A program made the translations under genes and the position numbers. Of a stretch of 64,000 nt of DNA, positions 1 to 10,116 are shown one piece after another. Source of the DNA: Henckelia pumila (Eukaryota > Streptophyta > Magnoliopsida > Lamiales > Gesneriaceae). The DNA is taken from NCBI RefSeq assembly GCF_033568475.1, contig NW_027331831.1, positions 1,612,001 to 1,676,000 of the forward strand, in the 5' to 3' direction. The notes beneath the pieces were generated by a model. The model was not told where the DNA came from, ran no database searches, and was given only the letters and a program-made list of their open reading frames with translations. Positions within the stretch are counted from its first letter, which is position 1; every line of letters begins with the position of its first letter.

Positions 1-367
1 ATTATATCCACCGGGTTTTACAGACTATTCTTCACAGTCTAACCACACAATCGCAACTGATGATTCCTGTCATATATCTCTTCAGCAACATCCTGCACAA
101 CCTTTTTTCGTTTACTACCTCATGGCATACAATAATAGACTTAATTTGTGAATGAAAACAACATGATAGGGAAGAACCTAGAATTTGTATTCAGACATAA
201 AAAATATTATTACATTAGTAACCTCTTTTAGAGGAGGATATTACTTGTTTAGCAATTTATAGTAGCGGAGATTACAGAACACATAAACTAGGAAGATAAA
301 TATTAAAATTTTTATTTTGAAGAAAAATGAAGATAATAGGTTATGCCTTCATCTTCCTTCTGCTTGA

Positions 368-376
368 TATTTATAG
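368..376 (-). promoter_or_regulatory. TATA box of unit 1
   Basis: The minus strand reads TATAAATAT, followed by a leader that also follows the TATA box of the provirus (51741). The same motif lies at the matching place in units 2 to 5. It is the expected pregenomic RNA promoter of a caulimovirid; activity is unknown. Confidence 0.6.
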
Positions 377-774
377 AGGTCCTTCACGGATTTGAAATTC
401 GGACTTCAAGCTCGCTTATTTATTTTCATTATTGTTGGCCATATAATCTCGTGACTCATTGCTAGAATCTTCTTTTGTCGAGTGGTTCTGAGTGGTCCAT
501 TCCATCTAATAGTGGTCGGGTCACATCTTTTCTTTTATTTTTGTCGGGGAATCTTAGGATTTTGAGATCCCCGAGGAAAATACTTTTTGTGTGAGCCTTC
601 CCCACTTTGATTGGTTTCTACAACATGTTTTAGTCAGATCTTGGACAAAAAATGTAGTAGCCCGGTTCCATTTTACAAGATTAAGTGATTTTAAACATGT
701 AGAAAATGACATATAATTTTAAAAGTATCAAAAAATGTTCAAGGATTCCTTATTTGCTGAAAATAAGCAGAAAA

Positions 775-955
775 TCAGATCCGGAACGTCCAAAAATGGT
801 AAGGTAGGTCCCGGAGGGTCCAAAATGAGTTCGGAAGGACCAAAATAGTTCGGAGCGTGCGGACCAGTTCTGGCCATCCGAACTCAGCAGAGTCTAGGTG
901 TCTATTTGGATCGGACAAGTGGCAGTTCGGACCGTCCGAACTCCGCCTATAAATA
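775..955 (+). promoter_or_regulatory. LTR promoter: CGGA/TCCG palindrome cluster and TATA box
   Basis: Several imperfect CGGA-N-TCCG or TCGGA motifs (from 780 to 940) lie just upstream of TATAAATA at 948-955. The related LTR at 46004-47305 has a denser array of the same kind in the same position, so this is probably a cis-regulatory block. Confidence 0.5.
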
Positions 956-1423
956 GGCCATCCGAGGGCCTCATTTCTCACATAATTTCACACACTCTCT
1001 ATCGGTTCCAGCTTGGTTTTAGGGGTTTATGGGTGATTCCAGCCTTCCTAGGCTTGGTCCGAAGGTTGGCCAGGCGCTCCGAGGTTGCGGCGTAGCGGTG
1101 CCCAAGTTCTGGGTCAGTCGTCATTAGCGGGCTGACGACGGACGTATGTATAGCTCTGGCTCCTTACAGTAAATAGGGAGTATGCTATAGAGTAGTTAAG
1201 GCTGCTAGAATAAGGTTATAATGCATGAGTACTTTGCATTGTAGTGTGGACTCTAGGCTTGGACATAGAGCTGGTCTAGCTTGCCTAGTGTTTGAGGTAC
1301 GGAAGTATTATTCGAGATATGACTTTATATACAGCATGTCATGACTGTATGTTGCATACATGAGCATATTGAGCCTTTATCCTAATTGAGATATCCGGTA
1401 TTATGATATCCTGTCAGTATATG

Positions 1424-1534
1424 GTTGGACACAGAGACACGTGTTAGGTCGCCAAAATCAGTTGGACACAGATCTCGTGTTAGGTCACTGATATTTGGTT
1501 GGACACGTGTACTTGTGTTAGGTCACCATCAGGG
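1424..1534 (+). repeat. Three tandem 37-bp repeats inside the solo LTR
   Basis: Units start at 1424, 1461 and 1498 with GTTGGACAC and each contains GTGTTAGGTC. The period is exactly 37 bp and copies differ by several substitutions. Confidence 0.8.
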
Positions 1535-2322
1535 CTTCTGAGTATGTTGGTCACCTTCTGTAGAGATGGCTCAGCGTGGCACATACCAGGACCCAAGTTT
1601 GTTCTTGATCAGATATTCTTGACCTCGTGTCTTGGTACCCAGTTTACTTGCATACATGCACATATAATACCGTATACTTATACTCTCGTACTGAGCTTAT
1701 CATGCTCACGTCCCGTACTTTGTTGTATCTGGACACCCTATTCCATGGGACAGGTCTGCGGCTGACGATGCGGGTGGTTCCAGGAGGGCTTAGTCATTGG
1801 ATGACCAGCAGGGCTTTGTCTAGGCTTTTGTTCTGTTGTATTTGGGTTAATACACTGGATTTATTCGATATGGTTGTAAACAATATTTTTTTGTTGTTTA
1901 AGTTTTCGCTGTTTAATTTTTGATTTCTTTAATTAAGTTAATTGCATGCTTAAGCTTCTGATTAGTAGGTGATCATGGTGCGGGTCACTACAAAAACCCT
2001 TCCCGAATTTTGGCTCATTTTGGTTTAGGCAGTATGGGCAAATTTTTTCTATCCATCTTCACACGTGAGCCATGTTGCAAGAATTACGGCGAGTTTCAAA
2101 ACTCCCCGGTAACTTGTTGTTCCACAGAAAATTTCTTTTCTTTTCGAATGTATCTTCTGAAAATCCTATAGTTTTTCATGTCATTGTGTTTAACAGGAAT
2201 AATTCGTTAACTAAATTCTGGTAGAATTTGAATAAAAACTTGACTTTGTTCATCTCTGTGAGACAGACCCATATTCCCCATGCTCTCTTGGCAGAAATTT
2301 CTACTTCACTCATAGTTGCAAC

Positions 2323-4226
2323 TAGGGCCAATCCTAACAATTTTTTGTCCTGAGTCCATCTTTTAAAAAAGGCTCCTAATTCATAATGTATATATAGGGG
2401 TGACAAAAATTTCCGAAATCCCAATCCTTCCCGAATCCCATCCCATTCCCGTTCCGAAAAAATCCCAATCCGAAATAATATAATAATATATTTTATTAAT
2501 AACTTTATTAATATAATAAGCTAAATATTATTAGGTTTTAACTCATATAACACTTAATTGTGGACTTAATTCGCATAATTTTTATTGTTGGAACGATCAA
2601 ATTGTAAAATCACGAAATGTCATTTTATTTTTTTGTATTTTTTTAAAAAATTAAATTAATAATTTAATTAATTCATATTTATAATTATCTAATTAGAACA
2701 AATATGTAGAACAAGACTCAAGAGATTAATTTGACAATCTATTTAACAAAATTTATTTAGCAATTGTATCCGAACATTTTATTAATAATTATCCTATACA
2801 TTTTTTCTCTTAACAAAACTTTGAAACATTATCCGAAATATTTTAATATTATATGTTTTAAGTTGAATATTTATTTTTATTTATAAATATAAGTTTCTAA
2901 ATAGTATATTTAGTAAAATTATCACATTTTTTTATTTTTTGAACGAAATCTTGAATATAAAAAAAAATTGGGATTTTCTCTCCCTACCCGTTCGGGATCC
3001 CGAATAGTCGGGTCACGAAATGTTTCGGGTACGGGATCGGGAGATAAAAAAGTTTCCCGATTCTTTTCGGGACGGGAGTTGGGTAGGGGAATTATGGGAC
3101 AGGTCCCGACCCTATTCCACCCCTATGTATATATGTTTATATTTTTTTTAGTTTCATATCAGCTTTTTCGAATTAAATCAATATATTAAAGATAATATAA
3201 AAAAAAAACTAAACACTTCTTCAAAAAAAAAAAAACTAAACACGCGATATTCAAAATATTTCTATTGTAATTAAATAATAAGATCAAACATGTCCAATAT
3301 GATCACTAAAAACAAATTACTTATTGATATTCTCGGTTTGACTTTGAAATAATTCTTCAATTTTTAGCTTTATTTTTCTACTTTTAAGACCGGGCATGTA
3401 CTTGGGAGACATGATTGACCTAAAATTCAACATTTGGACTTAAAATTAATTCTCCAAATAACATGATTAGATTTTATATTTGCTCCCTAATGATGTGTAT
3501 GTAAACTGAATGAAAATACTAAAAATAAGATAATTAAAAATGACAAGCAAAAAATTTGATAAACCCCAAATTAAGTTTGAAAAAAGTAGGATACTTTTTT
3601 TTACTAGTATTCATCGAGGCCTTGAGTTTAGTCTGGATAAGCATCACAAACAAAAGAAGGTGAATAAATTCATAAATTTATCACCTATAGAATGACATCT
3701 AGTAATGGAATCGACCGCTTAAATGGACAAATTATCAAATCAAGAATGATAAAAAAAATAATCAAAGGATTATGAACTATTCCCATTCTATGAAATCAAA
3801 ATTGACAAAATTTTGTCTCGAATATTACCATAATCAACAAACTCAAATACTCAATAGACAATAGAGACAAAACAAAGACATGAAAATCACAATTCAAAAA
3901 AAATCAAAACCGTGAAGATAGCCGATGCAACTCACGTGAAGAACAAAAAAATCATTAAAAAACTAATTACATCTAGATTTCAGATATGAAATAGACAAAG
4001 ACAATTGATAAAAATACATATCGTGAGAGAAAAAGTAAATCCTTCAAAACAAATCTGTTATGCGAGCCGTATTACTTCTGTTTTGGAAAATGTTTATGTA
4101 TAATGAATTTAAATTAAATACTATTATATCTATATAATAGGAGGTTTTTTTTAAAAAATAACATGCCCCCAAAAATTATGGGTCTGAGTCCATTGACTCT
4201 TTGGACTCTACATAAGAACGGCCCTG
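2323..4226. mobile_element. hAT-type DNA element with 8-bp target duplication
   Basis: The ends are TAGGGCC on the left and GGCCCTG on the right, as in hAT elements. They are flanked by a perfect 8-bp duplication GTTGCAAC (2315-2322 and 4227-4234). The sequence outside rejoins as continuous viral-like coding sequence in unit 1. The element spans 1904 bp, of which 731 bp is a second element nested at 2395-3125. I see no transposase frame, so it is non-autonomous. Confidence 0.85.
2395..3125. mobile_element. Nested hAT-type non-autonomous element (731 bp)
   Basis: Perfect 8-bp terminal inverted repeats TAGGGGTG / CACCCCTA are flanked by a perfect 8-bp duplication TGTATATA (2387-2394 and 3126-3133). 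Both ends are rich in TTCCCGA/TCGGGA words, with an AT-rich middle. No coding frame is seen. It is inserted within the older hAT element. Confidence 0.88.
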
Positions 4227-4564
4227 GTTGCAACCAGGGGTGTTTCTTCTGTTAGAGGGTCCTTAATAAATTTTTGAGCATTTATGTCAGGCCTCCAAAG
4301 TTTGAAGAAGTGAAAGGCTACATCTGAGCCTTTCCCAGCTGGTTTTGATTCTGTACATATTTCCGCAATGGCTGTAAAAGTTGCAGGATATTTTTGTTTA
4401 TATTCCTTTATAATTCTCTCCAGGAAATGAAATTTTCCATCAAAATTCCATAAACTTGCAAGTTCAATCAATGGGTTGGTCAGTGTCGGATCTCGGTTTC
4501 TCTCAATGTAATCCTGACCAGCGTGTTAAAAAAAAGGTGAAAAGGCCGATGAACGGTTCGGATA

Positions 4565-4614
4565 TGCTTCATGTATTTTAAGGGGAACCAAGTTCCCCTT
4601 CAAATAAATGAACA
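4565..4614. repeat. Degenerate inverted repeat (hairpin) in unit 1
   Basis: The arms flank the short spacer CCAAG, with AGGGGAA on the left and TTCCCCTT on the right. The left arm has several mismatches. It corresponds to the perfect 22-bp palindrome of unit 5 (21281-21329). Confidence 0.6.
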
Positions 4615-5781
4615 CGGCTAAGGTGTATGGACAAGAAATCAAAACTCCATTTACTACGTCTTTCGTGGCCACAAAAAATGTAACGGAGTCCATTTCTGAT
4701 ACAGAGAAAAAAAATAAAATCAATCAAACCACGTGATATAATATCACAAATCAAAAGTGTAAGAACTTTGAATATGCTTACCCTTGTTCTTGCATGTTAG
4801 ATTTAAAATGGGCAAAACCGCACAGGGAATCTTGTTCTTATTATTGCTCTGTTTCTTCTTTGTTATATGTTCAAATTGTTGTCTTCTTTCTTCTCTTCTC
4901 TTCTAATAACTTCAAATTTTCAGGGAGAGTTTATTTTTTTTGCAAATTGAGGGGGTTTTTTCGTATATAATGTTCATTTTGTACATACATATTCAGACAG
5001 TGCAAATTTGGTCTGCGTCGTCCCATGAAGATGGAAAATAGACGTTGAGCACCACAACATGAGTCTGGCCGCATCGTACCTTTTTGTCCATTTTTTATTT
5101 TAAAAGAAATAAAATAAAATAAAACCTTAAAATAACAGAAAAAGAAAACACCATAGTTGGGAGGAGTTATACACAAAGTGGGGACTTTTTCTAACCTCTT
5201 GTAATCCGTCGGGGTAATACCCAATTTGGTCCTCTTTGTTTAGGCCTATCCCAAATTAGTCCTTTTTTTAGTGTCCCATTTTAGTCCTTTTTGTTTCAAA
5301 ATTTTCCCAAATTAGTTTAAATACCCATTTTACCCTCCTTTCCTTTTTTTTTTTGCCCGTCATGCTTCCATAAAATAAACTAAGGATATTACCTCTTTGA
5401 CCAGAATGCTACCGGATTATATCCACCAAGTTTTACAGACTGTTCCACACATTCTAACCACGAGATTGCAACCGATGGTTCCTGTCATAGATCTCTTCAG
5501 CAATACTTAGCAAAACCTTGTTTCGTTTCCTACCTCATGGCGTGCAGTAATAGACTTCATTTGTGAATGAAAACAACATGATAGGGAAGAACCTGAAATT
5601 TTTATTCAGACATAACAAATATTATTACATTAATAAGCTCTTGTAGAGAAGGAGATTACTTGTTTAGCTACTTATAGTAGCGCAGATTATAAAACACATA
5701 AACTAGAAAGAGAAATATTACAATTTTTATTTTGAAAAAAATTGAAGAGAATGGTCGATGCCTTAATCTTCCTTCTGCTTG

Positions 5782-5790
5782 ATATTTATA
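5782..5790 (-). promoter_or_regulatory. TATA box of unit 2
   Basis: The minus strand reads TATAAATAT at the position conserved in all five units. Confidence 0.55.
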
Positions 5791-5899
5791 GAGTTCCTTC
5801 ATGGATTTGAAATCCGAACTTCAAACTCGCTTATTTCTTTACATTATTGTTGGTCAGCTGTTCTTGTGACTCATTGATGACATTTTTTTTCCGGGTGGA

Positions 5900-6866
5900 T
5901 CTAGTAGTGGTTGGGTCACATATTTTCTTTTTTATTTTTTGGGAATCTTTGGATTTTGAGGTCCCCTAGGAAATTACTTTTTGTGTGGGCCTTCCCCACT
6001 TGGATTTGTTTCTGCATCATATTTTCGGTTAGATCTTGGACGAAAACCCTACCCAAATTCTGGCTCCTTTTGGTTTGAGCAATCTGGGTAGATTTTTTCT
6101 ATCCATCTTCCCACGTGAGCCATGTTGAAAAATTTACGGCGAGTTTCTTTACTCCTCGGTAACTTGTTGTTCCACAAAATATTTCTTTTCTTTTTGAATG
6201 TATCTTCTGCAAATCCTGTAGTTTTTCCTGTCATTGTGTTTAACAGGAATGATCCGTTAACTGAATTTTGGTAGATTTTGAACGGAAACTTAACTTTGTC
6301 CATCCTTGTGAGATAGACCCATATTCCCCATGCTCTCCTGGTAGAAATTTATTTTTCACTGATAGTTGCAACCAGGGATGTTTCTTCTGTTGGAGGGTCC
6401 TTAATAAATTTTTGAGCATTTATGTCTGGCCTCCTAGGTTTGATGAAGTGAAAGGCTTCATGTGAGCCTTTCCTAGCTGGTTCTGGTGCTGTACATATTT
6501 TCGCAATGGCTGTAAAAGTTGCAGTATATTTTGTTTATATCCCTCTATATTTCTCTCCAGGAAATGAAATTTTCCATCAAAATTCCAGAAACTTGTAAGT
6601 CCAATCAATGGGTTGGTCAGTGTCGGATCTCGGTTGCTTTCAATGTAATCATGACCAGCGTGTGTAAAAGAAGTTGCAAAGGCCGGTGAACGGTTCCGAT
6701 CCGGTTCATTTATTTGAAGGGAACCAAGTTCCCCTTCAAATAAATGAACCCGGCTAAGGTTCATGGACAAACAACCGGAACTCCTTTTACTAAGTCTTTT
6801 GTGGCCACAAAAATGTAACGGAGTCCATTTCTGATAAAGAGAAAATAAAATATAAAAATCAATCAA
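5900..6866 (-). pseudogene. Decayed TAV-like reading frame, unit 2
   Basis: The minus-strand frame at 6420-6866 (148 codons) runs through FWNFDGKFHFLERN and ends in a shifted frame. A second open stretch at 6049-6303 carries NSVNGSFLLNTMTGKT, SKETRRKF and GRWIEK. Both align in order with the provirus ORF at 50698-51504, which has the same RRKFCNMAHIGRW block. Here the Cys of that block is Phe. At least one frameshift separates the halves. The N-terminal part (HAGHDYIE..., TNPLIGL) only loosely matches the provirus, so this belongs to a different viral lineage or a diverged copy. Confidence 0.6.
6703..6750. repeat. Near-perfect inverted repeat (hairpin) in unit 2
   Basis: Two arms of about 21-22 bp (GGTTCATTTATTTGAAGG... 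and its complement) flank the spacer CCAAG, with a one-base difference in the G run. It lies inside the reading frame at the same place as in units 1, 4 and 5. Confidence 0.8.
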
Positions 6867-7935
6867 ACCACATAATATAATATCACAAATCTAAAATGTA
6901 AGAACTTCGAATATGCTTACCATTGTTATTGCTTGTTAGATTTAAAATAGGCAAAAACTGCACATGGAATCTTGTTTTTGTTTTTGCTCTGTTTCTTCTT
7001 TTTTATATGTTCTCAAGTCGTTTTCTTCTTTCTACTTTTATCTTGTTATATCTTCAAATCTTCATGGAGAGTTTTGTTTTTAGCAAAATGAGGGGATTTA
7101 TTTTTTATATAATGTTCATTTCGTACATATATATGCAGACAGTTCGATTGTGGTCTGCGTCGTCCCATGAAAGGGGAATAAATACGCCGAGCACCACATC
7201 ACAAGTCTGGCCGCATCGTAACTTTTTGTCCATTTTTTTTTTAAAGAAATAATAGAAAATAAAACTTTAAAATAACAAAAAAATAAAACCCCATAGATGG
7301 AAGGAGTAATACACAAAGTGGGGATTTTTTCTAACTTCTTGTAATCTGTCGGGGTGATACCCAATTTGGTCATCTTTGTTTAGGCCTATTTCCAAATTAG
7401 TCCTTTTTTTTAGTGTCCCATTTTAGTCTCCTTAGTTTCGAACTTTTTCCCAATTTAGTTAAATAACCATTTTACCCTCCTTTTCTATTTTTATTTACCT
7501 TTCTTTTGTCCATCATGCTTCCGTAAAATAAACAAAGGATATTAACTCTTTGACCAGAATGACGCCGGATTATATCCACCGGGTTTTACAGACTGTTCCT
7601 CACAACCTAACCTCACGATCTCATCCGATGGTTCCCATCACAGTTCTCTTCAGCAACACCCAACACAGCCTTTTTTCGTTTCTTACCTCTAGGAATACAG
7701 TAATAGATTTAATTTGTGAATGAAAACAACATGATAGGGAAAAACCTTGAATTTTTATTTAGACATAACAAATTATATTACATTAGTAACCTCCTGTAGA
7801 GGAGAAGATTACTTGTTTAGCTATTTATATTAGGGGAGATTATAAAACACATAAACTAGAAAGAGAAATATTACAATTTTTATTTTGGAAAAATAATTAA
7901 GAGAATAATCGATGCCTTCATATTCCTTCTGCTTG

Positions 7936-7944
7936 ATATTTATA
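7936..7944 (-). promoter_or_regulatory. TATA box of unit 3
   Basis: The minus strand reads TATAAATAT at the conserved position upstream of the shared leader. Confidence 0.5.
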
Positions 7945-8024
7945 AAGGTCCTTCACGGATTTGAAATCTGGACTTAAAGCTCACTTATTTCTTTACATTA
8001 TTGCTGGTCAGCTGTTCTCGTGAC

Positions 8025-8735
8025 TCATTGCTGGCATCTTCTTCTTTCGGGTGGTCCTGAGTGGTCCATCCCATCTAGTAGTGGCTGGGTCACATCTTTT
8101 CTTTTATTTTTTTCGTGGAATCTTTGGATTTTGAGGTCCACGAGGAAAATACTTTTTGTGCTGGCCTTCCCCACTTGGATTTGTTTCTGCAACGTGTTTT
8201 CGGTCAGACCTTGAAGAAAACCCTTCCCGAATTCTGGCTCTTTTTGGTTTGGGAAGTCTAGGCAGATTTTTTCTATCCATCTTCCCATGTGATCCATGTT
8301 GCAAAATTTACAATGATTTTCTTTACTCCCTGGTAACTTGTTTCCACGGAAGATTTCTTTTCTTTTCGAATTTATCTTCTGCAAATCCTGTAGTTTTCCC
8401 TGCATTGTATTTAACAGGAATGATCCGTTAAAGAATTCTGGTTGAATTTGAACAGAGACTTGACTCTGTCCATCTCTATGAGACAATCCCATATTCCCCA
8501 TGCTCTACTGATAAAAATTTCTTCTTCACGGATAGTTGCAACCAAGGGTGTTTCTTTTGTTGGAAGGTCATTAATAAATTTTTGAGCATTTATGTCTGGC
8601 CTCCTAAGTTTGATGAAGTGAAAGGCTTCATGTAAGCCTTTCCCAGCTAGTTCTGGTTTTGTACATATTTCCATAATGGCTATAAAAGTTGCAGGATATT
8701 TTGTTTATATCCCTCTATATTTCTCTCTATATTGC
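8025..8735 (-). pseudogene. Decayed TAV-like reading frame, unit 3
   Basis: Minus-strand open stretches at 8411-8674 and 8025-8501 contain AFHFIKLRRPDINAQKF, RAWGIWDCL, NGSFLLNTM, SKENHCKFCNM, GRWIEKICLD and FPNQKEPEFGKG. These align in order with the last gene of the provirus. The CNM...C spacing near the C-terminus is kept. The upstream half is deleted. Frame changes make it non-functional. Confidence 0.6.
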
Positions 8736-9267
8736 TGGTTCTGGTGTTGTCCCATTTTAGTCCCTTTTGTTTCGAAATTTTTCTCAATTTAGTTTAAATA
8801 CCCATTTTACCCTTCTTTCCTATTTTTATTTAATTTTGTTTCCCCATCATTCTTCGGTAAAATAAAATAAGGATGTTACCTCTTTGACCAGAATGCTGCC
8901 GGATTATATCCACCGAGTTTTAAATATTGTTCCTCACAACCTAACCACAAGATCGCAACTGAAGGTTCATGTCATAGATCTCTTCAGCACACCCAGCAAA
9001 GTCTTGTTTCGTTTACTACCTCAAGGCATACAATAATAAACTTAATTTGTGAATGAAAACAACATGATAAGAAAGAACCTGGAATTTTTAGTCATACATA
9101 ACAAATATTTTTAGATCAGTAACCTCCTGTAGAGGAGGAGATTACTTATTTAGCTACTTATAGTAGCGGAGATTACAAAACACATAAACTAGAAAGATAA
9201 ATATTACAATTTTTAATTTGAAGAAAAATGAAGAGAATGGTCGCTTCCTTCATCATCCATTTGCTTG

Positions 9268-9276
9268 ATATTTATA
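9268..9276 (-). promoter_or_regulatory. TATA box of unit 4
   Basis: The minus strand reads TATAAATAT at the position conserved across units. Confidence 0.5.
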
Positions 9277-9356
9277 GAGGTCCTTCATGGATTTGAAATC
9301 CGGACTTGAAGCTCGCTTATTTCCTTACATTATTGTTGGCCAGCTGTTCTCGTGAC

Positions 9357-10100
9357 TCATTGCTGGCATCTTCTTTTGTCGAGTGGTTTTGAGTGGTCCA
9401 TCCCATCTAGTTGTGGTTGGATCACATCTTTTCTTTTATTTTTGTCGGGGAAAATTTGGCTATTGAAGTCCCGGAGGAAAATACTTTTTTGTGTGGGCCT
9501 TTCCCACTTGGATTTGTTTCTACAACGTGTTTTCGGGCAGATCTTGGACAAAAACCCTTCTCGAATTCTGTCTCCTTTTGGTTTGGGTAGTCTGGGCAGA
9601 TTTTTTCTATCCATCTTTTCACGTGAGTCATGTTGCAAAATTTACGGTGAGTTTCTTTACTCCCTGTTAACTTTGATGAAGTGAAAGGCTTCGTGAGCCT
9701 TTCCCAGTTGGTTCCGTTGTTGTACATATTTTCGTAATGGCTGTAAAAGTTTCAGGATATTTTGTTTATATCCCTCATTATTTATCTCCAGCAAATGAAA
9801 TTTTTCATCAAAATTCCAGAAACTTTCAAGTCCAATCAATGGGTTAGTCAGTGTCTGATCTCGGTTGTTTTCAATGTAATACTGACCAGCGTGTCTAAAA
9901 TAAGGTGAAAAGGCTGGTGAAAGATTCGGATCCAGTTCATTTATTTGAAGGAGAACCAAGTTCCCCTTCATATAAATGAACCCGGCTAAGGTGAATGGAC
10001 AAGAAATCGGAACTCCATTTACTAAGTCTTTCGTGGCCACAAAAATGTAACGGAGTCCATTTCTGATACAGAGAAAAAAAAAGATAAAAATCAATCAAAC
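9357..10100 (-). pseudogene. Decayed TAV-like reading frame, unit 4
   Basis: The minus-strand frame 9657-10094 (145 codons) holds VATKDLVNGVPISCP, AGFIYMKGN, HAGQYYIENN and LESFWNFDEKFH. It then joins across a deletion near 9663 to the C-terminal stretches at 9357-9727 (KETHRKFCNMTH, RWIEKICPDYPNQKE). Frameshifts and the deletion disable it. Confidence 0.6.
9934..9982. repeat. Inverted repeat (hairpin) in unit 4
   Basis: Arms matching AGTTCATTTATTTGAAGG and CCTTCATATAAATGAAC flank CCAAG, with a few mismatches. It is the same position as the perfect hairpin of unit 5. Confidence 0.65.
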
Positions 10101-10116
10101 CACGTAATATAATATA

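Larger units (their letters stand above)
653..1992 (+). mobile_element. Solo LTR, 1.34 kb (family A, copy 1)
   Basis: The element begins TGTAGTAGCCCG and ends CGGGTCACTACA, an imperfect terminal inverted repeat of the TG...CA type. It sits in the A-run of unit 1 with a 4-5 bp A-rich flank on both sides. It contains a TATA box (948-955) and no coding sequence. A second copy in opposite orientation occurs at 46004-47305 with a clean 5-bp duplication, which supports the boundaries. No internal retrotransposon region adjoins it, so it is a solo LTR left by LTR-LTR recombination, probably of a Ty3/Gypsy element (family inferred). Confidence 0.8.
540..4735 (-). pseudogene. Decayed TAV-like (ORF VI type) reading frame, unit 1
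   Basis: Minus-strand fragments at 4526-4723, 4235-4471, 2176-2322 and 1993-2170 correspond in order to the C-terminal half of the last reading frame of the provirus (50698-51504). They share the FHF(I/F)KL.RPDINAQKFIKDP stretch, then RAWGIWVCLTEM and a later LLNTMT. Frames change between fragments. The gene is also split by two insertions: an hAT element, whose 8-bp duplication lies inside the coding part, and a solo LTR near the 3' end. In caulimovirids the equivalent position encodes the transactivator/inclusion-body protein. That identity rests on position and weak likeness, so the function is tentative. Confidence 0.6.
1..5398 (-). repeat. Pararetrovirus-derived tandem unit 1 (left end cut by window)
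   Basis: This is the first of five head-to-tail copies of one repeat. Boundaries are set at the recurring GACCAGAATG motif (5399, 7552, 8886, 20037), and the window opens about 17 bp inside the unit. Read on the minus strand it holds a decayed viral-like reading frame, a TATA box (368-376), a leader, a poly(A)-type region, and a tail matching 52020-52190 of the provirus downstream. Without its inserted solo LTR (653-1992) and hAT element (2323-4226) the unit would be about 2.15 kb, the length of unit 2. The homology is read directly; non-autonomous pararetroviral origin is inferred. Confidence 0.8.
5399..7551 (-). repeat. Pararetrovirus-derived tandem unit 2 (2153 bp, uninterrupted)
   Basis: This unit has no inserted element and shows the basic layout. 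In minus-strand order: a viral-like reading frame (about 6866 to 5900), TATA box at 5782-5790, leader, poly(A)-type region with AATAAA-like motifs, and a tail with GTCAAAGAGGTAAT near 5395. In plus coordinates the higher-numbered part (about 6900-7500) is a segment absent from the provirus, with repeated words such as CCCATTTTAGTC. Confidence 0.85.
7552..8885 (-). repeat. Pararetrovirus-derived tandem unit 3 (internally deleted)
   Basis: This unit is 1334 bp long. It keeps the tail, leader, TATA box (7936-7944) and the C-terminal coding region. Near 8740 it jumps from the middle of the reading frame straight to the CCCATTTTAG segment, losing roughly 0.8 kb, including the hairpin and the N-terminal part. 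Confidence 0.8.

Noticed and set aside
1424-1534. CRISPR-like array (three 37-bp repeats)
   Set aside because: The repeats are directly adjacent without unique spacers and lie in a plant LTR.
653-1992. DNA transposon with 12-bp inverted termini
   Set aside because: TG...CA ends, an internal TATA box, and the clean 5-bp duplication of the sister copy fit a solo LTR better.
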